A stretch of 64,000 nt of DNA from assembly GCF_900215145.1 (NCBI RefSeq), contig NZ_OBDO01000006.1:62001-126000 (forward strand), read 5' to 3'. This document shows, in pieces, positions 51,666 through 60,793 of this stretch; positions within the stretch are counted from its first letter, which is position 1, and each line of letters begins with the position of its first letter. A program made the translations under genes and the position numbers. Source of the DNA: Geodermatophilus sabuli. Its GTDB lineage: Bacteria; Actinomycetota; Actinomycetes; Mycobacteriales; Geodermatophilaceae. Under the pieces are notes generated by a model. It saw only the letters and a list, made by a program, of their open reading frames with translations. It was not told the origin of the DNA and made no database searches.

Positions 51666-52673
51666 ATGGAGGACGCAGTCTTGAGCTGGCACCACGGGGG
51701 CACCACCGAAGATCGCGGACACGCCGTGGTGGACCGCGGTGCCGCGCCGGGGTTCCGGCATGACGCGCTCGTCTACGACGACGTCGAGCAGCTCACCGCG
51801 ATCGCGGCCCCGTGGCTGCTGGAGGGGTTGGCCGCCGGGGACGCCGCGCTCATCGCGGCCGGTCCGACGGCCACCGGCGCGCTGCGCGAGGCCGTCGGCG
51901 ACGACCCGCGGGTGATGATCGTGGAGCGACACGCCCTCTACCGCGCCCGCACGCCCACGGCCATCACGGCGTTCCGCCGGTTCGCCGCCGAGCACGCCGC
52001 GCCGGGCCGCCGGTTGCGCGTGGTCGGCGAGACCGACTTCGGCACCACGCCCGCCGACTGGCGCGAGTGGCAGGCCTACGAGGCCGTGGTCAACGTCGCG
52101 TTCGGTCCCCACCCGCTGTGGGGCTTGTGCGTGTTCGACGCCGCCTTGCCCGAGCCGATCCTGGCCTCGGTTCGCCGGACCCATCCCCAGCTGGTCACCT
52201 CCGCCGGGCCTGCGGCCAACGCCGACTTCGTCGACCCGGCCAGCTACCTGCGCGCCCTGCCGGTGCCCGAGGAGCCGCTGGAGGCCACGGCCCCGGCGCT
52301 GGCCGACGACGACATCACCGACTGCATCGGCCCACGGCACGCCGTGCGCGACCTGCTGCGCACCGTCGACGGGCCGCCCGACGTGCTCGAGGACTTCCTC
52401 ATGGCCGTCGACGAGATGACCTCCAACGCCGTCCGGCACGGCACCCCTCCCGCGGGCCTGCGGCTGTGGACCCCGCCCGGCCGGCTGGTGTGCACCATCC
52501 GGGACTCCGGCCACGGCCTCGACGACCCGTTCGCCGGTTACGGCCCTGCACACGGCGAGGACCTGTCGAACGGCGGGATGGGCCTGTGGCTGGCCCGGCA
52601 GCTGTGCGACCACGTCGCCATCCGGCGCGATGATCGCGGCGTCAGCGTGCGGCTGTCCACCAGCTGGCGCTGA
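51666..52673 (+). CDS. MEDS-domain anti-sigma-like histidine kinase
   Basis: A 335-aa protein with an N-terminal MEDS sensory domain (FRHDALVYDDVEQLTAIAAP, AITAFRRFAAEHA) and a C-terminal HATPase of the RsbW/SpoIIAB type (AVDEMTSNAVRHG as N box, TIRDSGHGLDDPF, GGMGLWLARQL). Such proteins are partner-switch kinases of stress signalling. A SpoIIE-type phosphatase is encoded convergently 34 bp downstream and may oppose it. ATG 51666 is preferred; the frame opens at 51588. Confidence 0.8.
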   Translation: MEDAVLSWHHGGTTEDRGHAVVDRGAAPGFRHDALVYDDVEQLTAIAAPWLLEGLAAGDAALIAAGPTATGALREAVGDDPRVMIVERHALYRARTPTAITAFRRFAAEHAAPGRRLRVVGETDFGTTPADWREWQAYEAVVNVAFGPHPLWGLCVFDAALPEPILASVRRTHPQLVTSAGPAANADFVDPASYLRALPVPEEPLEATAPALADDDITDCIGPRHAVRDLLRTVDGPPDVLEDFLMAVDEMTSNAVRHGTPPAGLRLWTPPGRLVCTIRDSGHGLDDPFAGYGPAHGEDLSNGGMGLWLARQLCDHVAIRRDDRGVSVRLSTSWR

Positions 52674-52707
52674 CCTGCGGCCTCGTCGCCGGTGCCCCGT
52701 GGGGCAC

Positions 52708-55299
52708 TCAGTCGACGGGGAAGCCCGGCGGCACCCTGTTGGGGCCGGCCTCGGCCGGACGCGGCCGGTCCTGCCGGTGCAGGCGCACCGCGACCAGCGC
52801 GACGTCGTCGTCGGGCGCGTCGGACAGCATCCGGGCCAGCAACTCGTCGCACAGCTCGTCGAGGTCCCGGCCGGCGAGCTCGGCCAGCGTGGCCTGTAGC
52901 CGGGTGATGCCGGTGTCGAGGTCGGCGTCGCGGCGCTCGATGAGCCCGTCGGTGTACAGGACAACGACCGTGTCCCAGCCCAGCGTCACCTGCGACTCCC
53001 GGCGCGGTGCGGTCGGGTCGACGCCCAGCAGCAGGTCAGCGCGCTCGGCGGTGAGCACGGTGACCGTGCCGTCGGGCGCGACGGCCATCGGCGGCGGATG
53101 GCCGGCGTTCGACCAGCGCAGCCGGGTCAGCCCGGCGTCCTTCTCCGGGTCCGTCTGCTCCAACCGCGCGACCACGGTGGTGGCGAGGATCGGCGCCTGC
53201 AGCGTCTCCATCACCCGCTCCACCTGGCGCAGCACCGCGGCCGGACCGTCGTGGTCCAGCGCCCCGACGGTCCGCACGATGCTGCGCAGCTGCCCCATCG
53301 CGGCCGCCGCCTGCACGTCGTGGCCGGCGACGTCCCCGATCACCAGCATCGTCGCGCCACCCGGCTGCATGAACGAGTCGTACCAGTCCCCGCCGACCTG
53401 GGCGGCCTGCGATGCCGGCACGTAGCGGACCACGACCTGCAGATGGTCCGGTTCGAACGGCGCGGTGAGCAGCGACCGCTGGAAGCCCTCGGCCAGCCCG
53501 CGCTGCTGCCGGTACAGCCGGGCGCCGTCCAGGACGAGCCCGGAGCGGGCCGCGATGTGCCGGGCGGTGACCAGGTCCTCGGGGGTGAACGACCCGCGGG
53601 CGGCGCCGTTGGCCAGGCTGAGAATGCCCACCGGCCCGTTCCGGCCGGGCAGCGGCAGGACGGCGACGGCCTCCGGCGCGAGCGCGCCCATGAGCTCCTG
53701 CACCGGGCCGCCGGCGAGCATGTCCTGCACCTGCCCGGTCGCCCCGGCGTCGATGAGCTGCAGCTGCCCGCTGCGCATCGCGCGGATGAGGATCGCGTCG
53801 TCCTCCAGTGAGCCCAGCCGCGCCTGGGCGTAGGCGGCGGTGGTCTCCCGCATCGCGGGGTCGACGTGCCAGGCGGCGGCGGTGCGCAGGCCGCGGCGGG
53901 AGCCGGCGGCCAGGTCGTCGTCGCCGATGGTGACGACGCACCAGTCGGCGATCGCGGGGACGACCAGCCGGGACAGGCGCTCGGCGGCCTCGTCGGCGTC
54001 GAGGGTGCCGACGAGTTCCTCGGTGATCCGGCCGAGCAGCCGCTCCCGTGCGGCGGCCCGCTCGAACTGCTGGGCGGCCTGCGCGCGGGCGGTGATGTCG
54101 ACGAAGTGCAACGCCACCCCGGCCGGGCGGGGAACCGCGCGCACCTCCACCCAGACGTCCAGCGGCTCGGGGTAGTAGGCGTCGAAGGACACCGGCTGCC
54201 CGGTGTCGGCGGCGCGGCGGTAGTGCTTCTCGAACGCGGTGTCCACCGTGGCCGGGAACGCCTCCCACAGCGTGCGGCCCAGCAGCTGCTCGCGGGGCTG
54301 CCCGGTGATCCGCTCGGCCTCGCGGTTGACGTGGGTGATCACCCAGTCGGGGTCCAGCGCGATGAACCCGACGGCCATCTCGTCGACGATCTGCGCGGTC
54401 TGCTCCTGCGGCTCCCGCTGCGTGGTGGTGTCGATCACCACGCCAACCAGCCGCGGATCGGTGCCGTCCACCCCGCCGACGGTCTGGCCCCGGGCGGCGA
54501 TCCAGCGGTGCGAGCCGTCGGCCAGCACGATGCGGTACTCGGCCTGGTAGGTCCCGCCGGTGGCCACGGCCTTCCGGACCCGGGCCACGACCTCGGCGAC
54601 GTCGTCGGGGTGGACGTGCGCGTAGACGTCCTCCGGACGGCCGGTGAAGGTGACCCGGTCCATCCCCGACAGTTCCAGCAGCCGGTCGTCGACGGTCAGC
54701 GCCCCCGTGCCCAAGTCCAGGTCGAAGGTGCCCACCTGGCCCGCGTCCAGCGCCAGCGCCCACCGGGACCGGTCGACCTGCTGCTGCGCCAGCAGCCTCC
54801 GCGCCTGCGCGGCGGCCTGATCCGCGCGCTGCTGGGCCGTGCGCAGCTGCAGCTCCGAACTACACGCGTCGGCCAGGTCGATGAGCACCGCCAGGTCCTC
54901 GTCCGACCAGGTCCGCGGCCGGCTGGCGATGGCGCACAGCGAGCCGACCACCGCTCCGTCGGCGTCGGTAATCGGCACGCCGGCGTAGGCGATGACGTGC
55001 AGGTCCGGGATGGCCAGGTTGTCGGCGACCCGCGGGTCGGTGCGGGCATCGGAGACGATCAGCGGGGCTGCCGAGCGCACCACGTGCTGGCAGAACGAGT
55101 GGCTCAGCGGCGTGCGGCGGGTCGACCGCCACGGCTCGGGCAGCCCGACCGCGCCCGGGAACACCTGCTCGTCCGCCGACACCAGGGTGACCAGCGCGAC
55201 CGGGACGTCCAACTGGCGGCGGACCAGGCGGGCGAACCGCTCGAAGGCCGGATCCGAGCGCGAGGGCAGCGCGGTGCCCGACGGCAGCGAGCCAGCCAC
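52708..55299 (-). CDS. GAF-PAS-PAS-GAF-SpoIIE sensor phosphatase
   Basis: A protein of about 863 aa. In order: GAF (residues about 15-155, with PLSHSFCQHVV), PAS (about 180-290), PAS (about 300-405), GAF (about 430-600), and a PP2C/SpoIIE phosphatase with GGDWYDSF, VIGDVAGHDVQAAAAMGQLR, LRWSNAGHPPP and LYTDGLIERRD. It should dephosphorylate an anti-anti-sigma factor in response to small ligands, redox or light. GTG 55299 has AGGGGG six bases upstream; GTG 55323 would add eight residues. Confidence 0.85.
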   Translation of the reverse strand: MAGSLPSGTALPSRSDPAFERFARLVRRQLDVPVALVTLVSADEQVFPGAVGLPEPWRSTRRTPLSHSFCQHVVRSAAPLIVSDARTDPRVADNLAIPDLHVIAYAGVPITDADGAVVGSLCAIASRPRTWSDEDLAVLIDLADACSSELQLRTAQQRADQAAAQARRLLAQQQVDRSRWALALDAGQVGTFDLDLGTGALTVDDRLLELSGMDRVTFTGRPEDVYAHVHPDDVAEVVARVRKAVATGGTYQAEYRIVLADGSHRWIAARGQTVGGVDGTDPRLVGVVIDTTTQREPQEQTAQIVDEMAVGFIALDPDWVITHVNREAERITGQPREQLLGRTLWEAFPATVDTAFEKHYRRAADTGQPVSFDAYYPEPLDVWVEVRAVPRPAGVALHFVDITARAQAAQQFERAAARERLLGRITEELVGTLDADEAAERLSRLVVPAIADWCVVTIGDDDLAAGSRRGLRTAAAWHVDPAMRETTAAYAQARLGSLEDDAILIRAMRSGQLQLIDAGATGQVQDMLAGGPVQELMGALAPEAVAVLPLPGRNGPVGILSLANGAARGSFTPEDLVTARHIAARSGLVLDGARLYRQQRGLAEGFQRSLLTAPFEPDHLQVVVRYVPASQAAQVGGDWYDSFMQPGGATMLVIGDVAGHDVQAAAAMGQLRSIVRTVGALDHDGPAAVLRQVERVMETLQAPILATTVVARLEQTDPEKDAGLTRLRWSNAGHPPPMAVAPDGTVTVLTAERADLLLGVDPTAPRRESQVTLGWDTVVVLYTDGLIERRDADLDTGITRLQATLAELAGRDLDELCDELLARMLSDAPDDDVALVAVRLHRQDRPRPAEAGPNRVPPGFPVD

Positions 55300-55904
55300 A
55301 CATTCCCCCTGGGAACCAGACACACCGCCCCGTCTGTTCGAGTGCGCACGGCGAGGATACCGAGCCGACGGGTCGGACCCGGCGGTTGATCAGTGCCTGC
55401 GCTGGGTGGCACTGCGGCGCCACCACGACCAGGCCGTCCGCCGCGCCGCTGCCCGTCGACGACTGCCAGTCGGCCGGTCGGTGCGTACGCCGGCGCGCCG
55501 TCGGCCGGCCGACCGACGGGGATGTGTGGTTCTGCATGCGCGGGCACGGCGTCACCTCCGGCCGGTGATCATGCCCGCAGGAACCGACAGATGGGTGGCC
55601 CCGCCGCCGGCGACGTTCCCCAGGCAGACCCAGCTGTGCTGTGCCAGGACGTTGCTGCCGCGTGTTCCGCGGTCCCGCCCCCGGCGGCGCAGGCGTCTGC
55701 TACTGCCCCGCGCTTCGTGGAGTGCGCCGTTGGCGTCGGCGATGTCTCCCGTGGGCGCCGGGGCGCGTAGCGTTTCTGGTTGGTCGTCGAGGATCGCCCG
55801 GCGACCAGGCTGCGCCCCGGCGGCGCAGTGTGCGCGCGGACCCCAGGTCGGGGTTCGTGGCCGAGGTCGCCCATCCCCGGTGTCAGCAGGCCGGAGGCCC
55901 GCCC
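55300..55904 (+). other. Divergent intergenic region
   Basis: About 600 bp between the phosphatase and the GAF-ANTAR gene. Several frames are open because of GC content but none reads like a protein. Promoters for both divergent genes should be here. Confidence 0.5.
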
Positions 55905-56651
55905 GTGGCCAGTGACCAGACTTCCTCACCGACTTCCGCCGTTCAGGCGCTGGAGCGCCTGGGTTCGCTGTCCCTGCGCACGGTGTCGATGGAGGAGCTG
56001 CTGCAGACGATCGCCGACCTGGCGAAGACCGTGTTGCCCGGCAACCCCGAGGCGTCGGTGTTGCTGCTGGTCAAGGGCCGCCCGACCACGGTGGCATCCA
56101 CCGGGCAGCTGGCCACCGATCTCGACGAGACCCAGTACGAGCGAGGCCACGGACCGTGCCTGCACGCCGCCCGCACCGGCGAGCAGACCGAGATCGCCGA
56201 CACCCGCACCGACAGCCGCTGGCAGGACTACATGCCCCGAGCCGTCGAGCACGGCAACCTCAGCTCCCTGTCAACCCCGCTGGTCATCGACGACGACGAG
56301 GTCACCGGCGCACTGAACGTCTACGCCCGCCGGCCGCACGCCTTCGACGAGGACAGCCGAACCGCGGCCACCAGGTTCGCCCCTTACGCGGCGGTCGCCG
56401 CCGGCAACCTGCACGCCTACCTGAGTGCCCGGGACAGGGCCGACAACCTGCAGATCGCGCTGGAGGCCCGGGGCGTCATCGACCAGGCCAAAGGCATCCT
56501 GATGGACCGCCACAAGCTCACCGCGGACCAGGCGTTCCAGGTCCTGGCCCAGATGTCGATGAAGACCAACCGCAAACTGCGCGCGGTCGCCGACGACCTG
56601 GTGCACACCGGCGAGCTACCTCCGGGGAGCTGGCTGCCGCCGGCGCGCTGA
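55905..56651 (+). CDS. GAF-ANTAR transcription antiterminator
   Basis: A 248-aa protein. A GAF domain (about 15-160, with GHGPCLHAARTGEQTEIADT) is followed by an ANTAR RNA-binding domain (about 170-230, with ARGVIDQAKGILMDRHKLT and AFQVLAQMS). ANTAR proteins bind paired RNA hairpins to prevent termination. GTG 55905 follows GGAGG by eight bases; the frame is open from 55641 without meaningful sequence. It fits the signalling group around it. Confidence 0.85.
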   Translation: MASDQTSSPTSAVQALERLGSLSLRTVSMEELLQTIADLAKTVLPGNPEASVLLLVKGRPTTVASTGQLATDLDETQYERGHGPCLHAARTGEQTEIADTRTDSRWQDYMPRAVEHGNLSSLSTPLVIDDDEVTGALNVYARRPHAFDEDSRTAATRFAPYAAVAAGNLHAYLSARDRADNLQIALEARGVIDQAKGILMDRHKLTADQAFQVLAQMSMKTNRKLRAVADDLVHTGELPPGSWLPPAR

Positions 56652-56929
56652 CTCGTCCGGCCTCCCACGGAGTCGCCCGGGGCCGGAGACCTCCGGAGAC
56701 TGATGAGCAGCCGCAGCGGCTTCCGCGGAGGCCGATGCGGTCAGGTCCCGCCGTTCCAGCACAGGGACGGCGGGGCCGCCCCTGCTGTCGCCGCCCCGAC
56801 AGCAGCGTCGTGAACGACGAGACCTAGCGCGGGCGCGACCGGCCGGAGGTCGGCCCGCGAGCCTCCAGCTCGGCCTGCTCGTGCGCCCCGCCCCGGCCGG
56901 ATCCGAAACGCCCTCACCGTTTCGTCGAC

Positions 56930-57180
56930 GCCAGTCCCGGCGAGCCACGAGGCTGTCGTGGGTCTCGATGACGGCTGCTCCGACGCCTCTACGCGCGATG
57001 TCGTGCTTGTCCAGGAGTTGCGCACAGCTGAGAACGACCGGCCGGTCAGCGCTGCGATATCGCGAAGCGACCGACCGGCGGGGTATTGGGCGAACACGAA
57101 AGCCTCGACTCGGACCTGGACGGAACGGTTCGGTCGGCAACTCGCTGTACCGGCAAACTCGGGCAGCGCTTGCAGCTGAC
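56930..57180 (-). pseudogene. Helix-turn-helix protein remnant, frameshifted
   Basis: On the minus strand RVEAFVFAQYPAGRSLRDIA and ALTGRSFSAVR form a helix-turn-helix typical of short actinobacterial HTH proteins. After about 57015 the family-like continuation (LLDKHDIARRGVGAAVI) is in another frame. So one frameshift has broken the gene. The 280 bp to the GAF-ANTAR gene carry nothing I recognise. Confidence 0.5.
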
Positions 57181-57331
57181 GCCGCGGCGGGTACGGGCAT
57201 CCGAGGGGCGTAGATGCGTGAGTGAGCTGGGCAGGATCCCCAGAGTGAGTGAGCTGCGGCTGACTCCGCCAGCTGGCTAGTGGGCATCGGTAGGGAGCTA
57301 CCCGGAGGTGTTCGCAGAGGTGGTTGACGTG

Positions 57332-57886
57332 TCATGGCGCGAGGACCTCGAGTACTGCGGCGGCGCCGGTGGCGGCGACCTTGCGGCCGACGTAGACGTC
57401 GGTGGTCATGGAGGTGTTGGCGTGGCCGAGCTGGTCGGCGGCGGCGCGGCGGGACAGGCCGGCGTGGTCCATGAGGGTGGCGACGGTCTTGCGGAAGGTG
57501 TGGGTGGTGACCTAGTCGAAGCCGGCGCTGGCAAAGGCGTCGCGTAGGTCGGCTTGGGTGTTGGAGGGGTCGCGCCAGCCGCCCAAGGGGGCGGGGAACA
57601 CCGGCCGGCGGCCGGGGTCGTCGTCGGTCGCGGTGAGGTGTTCGGCGCGGTCGCGCAGCATCGCGGTGCACCAGCGCGGCAGGACCAGGGTGCGGGTGCC
57701 GGCGTCGGTCTTGGTCGACTTCACGACCAGGCCCTGTCCGCGGACGCGGACCGCGGACACCCGCACCTCGATGGTGCCGACTTCGAGGTCGACGGCGTTC
57801 CAGGCCAGGCCGCAGGCCTCGCCGATGCGCAGCCCGGTGGCCATCAGGAACCCGACGAGGCCGGGCAGGTCGCGGGCGATGGCTGA
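57332..57886 (-). pseudogene. Tyrosine recombinase (integrase), truncated with in-frame stop
   Basis: The C-terminal catalytic part of an integrase: FLMATGLRIGEACGLAW with the first Arg, HTFRKTVATLM with His and Arg, DQLGHANTSMTTDVYVG with His and Tyr. A TAG at 57512-57514 interrupts it just before VTTHTFRKT, and the N-terminal half is gone at the IS110 edge. All five catalytic residues are present but split by the stop, so it is very likely dead. Confidence 0.8.
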
Positions 57887-59400
57887 AGAGTGTCCCTGAA
57901 GTCCCATTGGCCCCTGCCGGGGAGCGCCGTTCCGGGCTGAAAATCGTGCGCGGCCACCCGTTGACGTCGTAGTCGCCTGGTCGTTCGAGGCCGTTCTGAA
58001 GTCGGGCGCCGGGAGCTGTGCTGTGGGCCGTTTCGTGTGCTGCGAGCACGAGGATCAGATTCGCCGATCCCTGCAGCTCCCACGGATGACCGCCTCCACA
58101 CGCGCACCGAGGAGGCGAGGGCGATGCAGGTCGAGACCGACGAGCCCGAGGTCATCGAGCGGGTCGCGGCGCTGGATATCGGCAAGGCCGAGGTGGTCTG
58201 CTGCGCCCGGGTACCCGGGCCGGCCGGGCAGCGGATGCAGGAGGTCCGCACCACCTCCACGATGACCGCCGCGCTGCTCGGGCTGGGCGACTGGCTGGCC
58301 GGCCTGGGCGTGACCCGGGTGGTGATGGAGGCGACCAGCGACTACTGGCGGGCGCCGTTCTACCTACTGGAGGACCGCTTCGAGACCTGGCTGGTCAACG
58401 CCCACGACGTCAAGCACCTGCCCGGCCGACCGAAGACCGACCGGCTGGACGCGGTCTGGCTGTGCAAGGTCGCCGAACGGCAGATGCTGCGCCCCAGCTT
58501 CGTGCCGCCGCCGGCGATCCGGCAGCTGCGCGATCTGACCCGCTACCGGGTCGATCTACTCGCCGTGCGCACCGCGGAGAAGCAGCGGGTGGAGAAGCTG
58601 CTCGAGGACGCGCTGATCAAGCTGACGGCCGTGGTGAGCGATCCGTTCGGCGCATCCGGGCGGGCGATGATGGCCGCGCTCATCACCGGCGAGCGCGATC
58701 CGGCGGTGCTCGCCGAGCTGGCCCGCGGCAGCCTGCGGTCCAAGACCGCCCGGCTGACCGAGGCACTGACCGGCCGGTTCACCGAGCACCACGCCTTCCT
58801 GCTGACCCAGATGCTGCAGCGAGTGGATGCGATCACCGCCGACATCGCCACCGTGCAGGCCCGTATCGACGCCCGGATCGGCGAGCTGGCACCGTCGGTC
58901 GCGCGCCTGGATGCCATTCCCGGGATCGGGCCGGTGGCGGCCCAGATGATCCTGGCCGAAATCGGCACCGACATAGGCCGGTTCCCGACACCGGCGCACC
59001 TGACCTCCTGGGCCCGCTTCGCGCCCGGAGTGAGTGAGTCCGCCGGCCGCCCGAAGGGCAACGCCGGCACCGGCAAGGGCAACCGCTACCTGGCGCGGGT
59101 GGTCGGCGAGGCCGCGGTCAGCGCCGCCCGCACCGACACCTTCCTCGGCGAGCGCTACCGACGGATCGCCCGACGCCGCGGCAAGAAGCGGGCGATCGTC
59201 GCGGTCGGCCGATCGATCCTGGTCATCATCTGGGCGCTGCTCTCCGACACCGAGGCCCAGTTCGTCGACCTCGGCCCGGACTACTACGCCGCCCGCACCA
59301 ACCCCGAACGCAAGGTCCGCCAACACGTCCGCGAACTGCAGGCCCTCGGCTACTCCGTCACCCTCAACCCCGCGGCCTGACCGGGGTCACCGGAGGATTT
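57887..59400 (+). mobile_element. IS110-family element (ends approximate)
   Basis: The element is defined by its transposase and by the abrupt end of integrase homology near 57887. No inverted repeats or target duplication are seen, as usual for IS110. The right end is not resolved and may lie between 59390 and 59450. The left non-coding part (57887-58123) is long enough for a bridge RNA. Confidence 0.65.
58124..59380 (+). CDS. IS110 family transposase
   Basis: A 418-aa DEDD recombinase. The N-terminal RuvC-like domain begins with ALDIGKAEVVCCARV and includes VVMEATSDYWRAPFYLL and GRPKTDRLDAVWL; the C-terminal domain has LDAIPGIGPVAAQMILAEIG, FAPGVSESAGRPKGNAGTG and the Ser region of the Transposase_20 domain. 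GAGGAGG precedes ATG 58124. The gene looks intact and could be active. Such enzymes are known to be guided by an RNA encoded in the element's own ends. Confidence 0.9.
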   Translation: MQVETDEPEVIERVAALDIGKAEVVCCARVPGPAGQRMQEVRTTSTMTAALLGLGDWLAGLGVTRVVMEATSDYWRAPFYLLEDRFETWLVNAHDVKHLPGRPKTDRLDAVWLCKVAERQMLRPSFVPPPAIRQLRDLTRYRVDLLAVRTAEKQRVEKLLEDALIKLTAVVSDPFGASGRAMMAALITGERDPAVLAELARGSLRSKTARLTEALTGRFTEHHAFLLTQMLQRVDAITADIATVQARIDARIGELAPSVARLDAIPGIGPVAAQMILAEIGTDIGRFPTPAHLTSWARFAPGVSESAGRPKGNAGTGKGNRYLARVVGEAAVSAARTDTFLGERYRRIARRRGKKRAIVAVGRSILVIIWALLSDTEAQFVDLGPDYYAARTNPERKVRQHVRELQALGYSVTLNPAA

Positions 59401-59473
59401 TCGGATCAGGCGGCTTCAGGAAACGAAAGCTCTCTCGATGAACACGGCCCAACTTGAGTGCGCGGCCGGGACT

Positions 59474-59504
59474 TGACGTCACACTTGCATTTTGCAAGTG
59501 TGAC
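59474..59504 (+). promoter_or_regulatory. Operator palindrome (and possible -35) before the VOC gene
   Basis: GTCACACTTGCA (59478-59489) and TGCAAGTGTGAC (59493-59504) are perfect 12-base arms around TTT. TTGACG (59474-59479) overlaps its left edge. The palindrome ends three bases before the ATG. It is probably the binding site of the HxlR regulator encoded at the end of this two-gene operon. Confidence 0.65.
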
Positions 59505-59507
59505 CGC

Positions 59508-59912
59508 ATGAGCCTCTTCATCACCTGCCCGGTCGAGAGCGTCGAGCGCGCGACCGCCTTCTACACCGCCCTCGGCTGGACGCTCAACGCCGAGATGTCC
59601 GATCACAACGTGTCGTGCTTCGCGATCGCGCCCGAGCAGTACGTCATGCTCGGCAGCCGCGAGATGTACGCGAGCGTCGGTGGCGTCGGGGAGCTGGTCG
59701 GCGGACCCCACACGCCCTCGAAGGTCACGGTCTCGTTCGACCTTGGCAGCCGCGAGGCGGTCGACGAGCTCGCCGAGCGCGCCGGCGCCGCCGGCGGGCG
59801 GATCGGTGACACCGACGACTACCCCTTCATGTACCAGCGCCAGTTTGACGACCCCGACGGCTACCACTACTCGCCGTTCTGGATGAAGCCGGACGCCGAT
59901 CCGACCGCGTGA
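59508..59912 (+). CDS. VOC family (glyoxalase-like) protein
   Basis: A 134-aa VOC-fold protein beginning MSLFITCPVESVERATAFYT. Segments SKVTVSFDLGSREAVDEL and FDDPDGYHYSPFW are typical of glyoxalase/bleomycin-resistance-like lactoylglutathione lyase relatives. No ring-cleavage function is suggested at this length. The ATG lies directly after the operator palindrome without a Shine-Dalgarno sequence, so the mRNA may be leaderless. The stop overlaps the HxlR GTG. Confidence 0.82.
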   Translation: MSLFITCPVESVERATAFYTALGWTLNAEMSDHNVSCFAIAPEQYVMLGSREMYASVGGVGELVGGPHTPSKVTVSFDLGSREAVDELAERAGAAGGRIGDTDDYPFMYQRQFDDPDGYHYSPFWMKPDADPTA

Positions 59913-60190
59913 GCGACCTCGCCGCGGCCCTCGACATCGTCGGAGCACGGTGGGCACTGCTCGTCGTGGAGCGGCTGCTCGACGGGCCGCAGCGCTACGG
60001 CGATCTGCAGCGCAACCTCGGCGTGCCGACGAACATGCTCGCGACCCGCCTGCGCGAGCTCGAAGCGGCCGGCGTACTGACCCGTCTGCCGCTCCGGCAC
60101 AACACCCGGGCCTACGCGCTGACCGATCGCGGGCTTGCCTTGCGCGAGGCGATCGTCGCGCTCGGACGGTGGGGCGCCGAGGAGGCCTAG
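59909..60190 (+). CDS. HxlR family winged-helix regulator
   Basis: A 93-aa regulator from GTG 59909, which overlaps the VOC stop. ALDIVGARWALLVVERLLDG, RYGDLQRNLGVPTNMLATRL and LTDRGLALREAI are the HxlR winged helix. There is no conserved Cys near the N terminus, so thiol sensing as in HypR is not suggested. It most likely represses its own operon through the palindrome 400 bp upstream. Confidence 0.85.
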   Translation: MSDLAAALDIVGARWALLVVERLLDGPQRYGDLQRNLGVPTNMLATRLRELEAAGVLTRLPLRHNTRAYALTDRGLALREAIVALGRWGAEEA

Positions 60191-60304
60191 GTGTGGCGCG
60201 GAATCGCGATGCGCTCCGACACACTCTTCCGCAGTTACTGCGCCGCCCTCAGCCTCGCCGCCACCCTGATCGGGATCAAATCATACTTGATCAACACGGC
60301 CTAG
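60191..60304 (+). pseudogene. Transposase C-terminal remnant
   Basis: The 37 codons ending at TAG 60302-60304 read RGIAMRSDTLFRSYCAALSL, then AATLIGIKSYL, which is the usual end of an IS5-like transposase. Nothing of the rest is present. It begins directly after the HxlR stop. Confidence 0.5.
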
Positions 60305-60412
60305 GTGGGCCGCTTCAGGTGACGCCCAGCCAGCTAACCGAGGGTGCGGCTTACGGGGACGCTTGCCGACCGGCGATGCCAGCTACGCGACGCTCACCAC
60401 GATCGAGCAGAC

Positions 60413-60793
60413 TCACCGACGGACGGCGTAGCGAAGCAGGACGTTGTCGGATCCCTCGGGGCGGCGAACGTCAAGCAGGTGCAGGTCGGTGGGCCGGTCG
60501 ACGGTCGGTGTGCCACCAGCGAGCGCCCGAGGCCTCACCATGAGATGGATCTCGTCGGCCAGACCCTGAAGAAGCGGCCCGTTCCACATTGTCCGGCTTC
60601 CGAAGACCAGGATGTCGCCGGTCCCGCGCCGCTTCTCGGCGATGACTCGGGCGGTCGCGGCGGCACGCGGAACGACGCTTGTCACGTCGTGCCACGGGGT
60701 TGTCGGCCGACACGACGAGCCCGTCGCTGACAACCGAGGGGCCGCAGCGCTCGGCGACCGGTCCGGCCGGGAGAGTGCGACGACCATGACCAT
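60413..60793 (-). pseudogene. RibD/dihydrofolate reductase-like protein, 5'-broken
   Basis: The minus strand encodes WHDVTSVVPRAAATARVIAE, GDILVFGSRTMWNG, LADEIHLMVRPRALAGGTPT and NVLLRYAVRR, the C-terminal two thirds of an actinobacterial RibD-like reductase. The preceding family-like part (SVVSDGLVVSADNP) lies in a different frame, and the true N terminus is missing. It is a decayed gene. Confidence 0.6.

Noticed and set aside
59508..59912. Extradiol ring-cleavage dioxygenase for the aniline-like pathway
   Set aside because: The protein is a 134-aa single VOC unit co-transcribed with an HxlR regulator; extradiol dioxygenases are longer and it lies far from the oxygenase operon.
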